Assembly: GCF_022059845.1 (NCBI RefSeq)
Contig: NZ_CP091851.1
Coordinates: 3,968,001 to 4,032,000, forward strand
Length of the DNA: 64,000 nt
Source of the DNA: Terrirubrum flagellatum
Lineage (GTDB): Bacteria > Pseudomonadota > Alphaproteobacteria > Rhizobiales > Beijerinckiaceae
Direction of reading: 5' to 3'
In this document: one piece after another, positions 63,967-64,000 of the stretch
How the letters are laid out: each line of letters starts with the position of its first letter
Numbering within the stretch: the stretch's first letter is position 1
Made by a program: the position numbers and the translations under genes
Notes under the pieces: generated by a model
Database searches by the model: none
The model's input: only the letters and a program-made list of their open reading frames with translations
What the model was told of the DNA's origin: nothing

Positions 63967-64000
63967 GACATAAGCAGCAGGCTGAGCGTCAGCCGATTCC

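Overview
The window is 64 kb of GC-rich DNA with dense, mostly operonic genes. It fits an alphaproteobacterium of the order Hyphomicrobiales (Rhizobiales). The evidence is the pckA / chvI-chvG / hprK / EIIA-Man / HPr / ahcY neighbourhood, a DivL-type tyrosine pseudokinase next to tsaE, alphaproteobacterial AddAB, the trpA-accD-folC order, an AccD without its zinc-ribbon cysteines, and order-typical intergenic palindromes. I do not assign a genus. No rRNA, tRNA, CRISPR array, prophage or insertion sequence was recognised.

Region 1 (1-15.3 kb) is an uptake and hydrolysis locus. A MarR-type regulator and a solute-binding protein run leftward. A creatininase-family hydrolase, a complete dipeptide-type ABC transporter and a short-chain dehydrogenase run rightward. 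A second leftward operon holds a DUF1028 hydrolase and a second complete ABC importer, followed upstream by a gamma-glutamyltransferase. Three copies of a GTTCC-N4-GGAAC palindrome lie 18-20 bp before the first gene of three of these operons, which suggests one MarR-controlled system for an amide or peptide-like substrate that I cannot name.

Region 2 (15.5-29.6 kb) is mainly housekeeping: azlCD, the tight block DUF2948-hisD-UPF0262-phosphatase, yifB/comM, a toxin-antitoxin pair, the malic enzyme maeB, mutS, an FAD oxidoreductase and a phytase-like secreted esterase. Several large palindromic repeats lie between these genes.

Region 3 (29.8-46.5 kb) is regulatory and central-carbon: pckA, a HugZ-like protein, an HD hydrolase, the ChvI-ChvG two-component system, the incomplete PTS (HprK, EIIA, HPr), a dehydrogenase-like protein without its catalytic residues, a B12-binding radical SAM protein, a FecR protein, an unusual metzincin plus peptidoglycan-binding-like pair, a Crp-type regulator coupled to a CHASE2 adenylate cyclase, and ahcY with an operator-like palindrome.

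Region 4 (46.5-58.6 kb) is one long co-oriented unit: divL, a tsaE-amgK fusion, a murU-like nucleotidyltransferase, addB, addA and trxA. Five GANTC (CcrM) sites are packed before divL, and a terminator-like hairpin lies directly before trxA. Region 5 (58.9-64 kb) has an Omp25-like beta-barrel protein, the leftward trpA-accD-folC operon, a glutathione transferase and an antitoxin at the edge.

The most promising leads are the shared operator of region 1, the metzincin pair between FecR and the cyclase, the GANTC cluster at divL, and the trxA leader hairpin. All functions come from reading motifs by eye; no database search was run.
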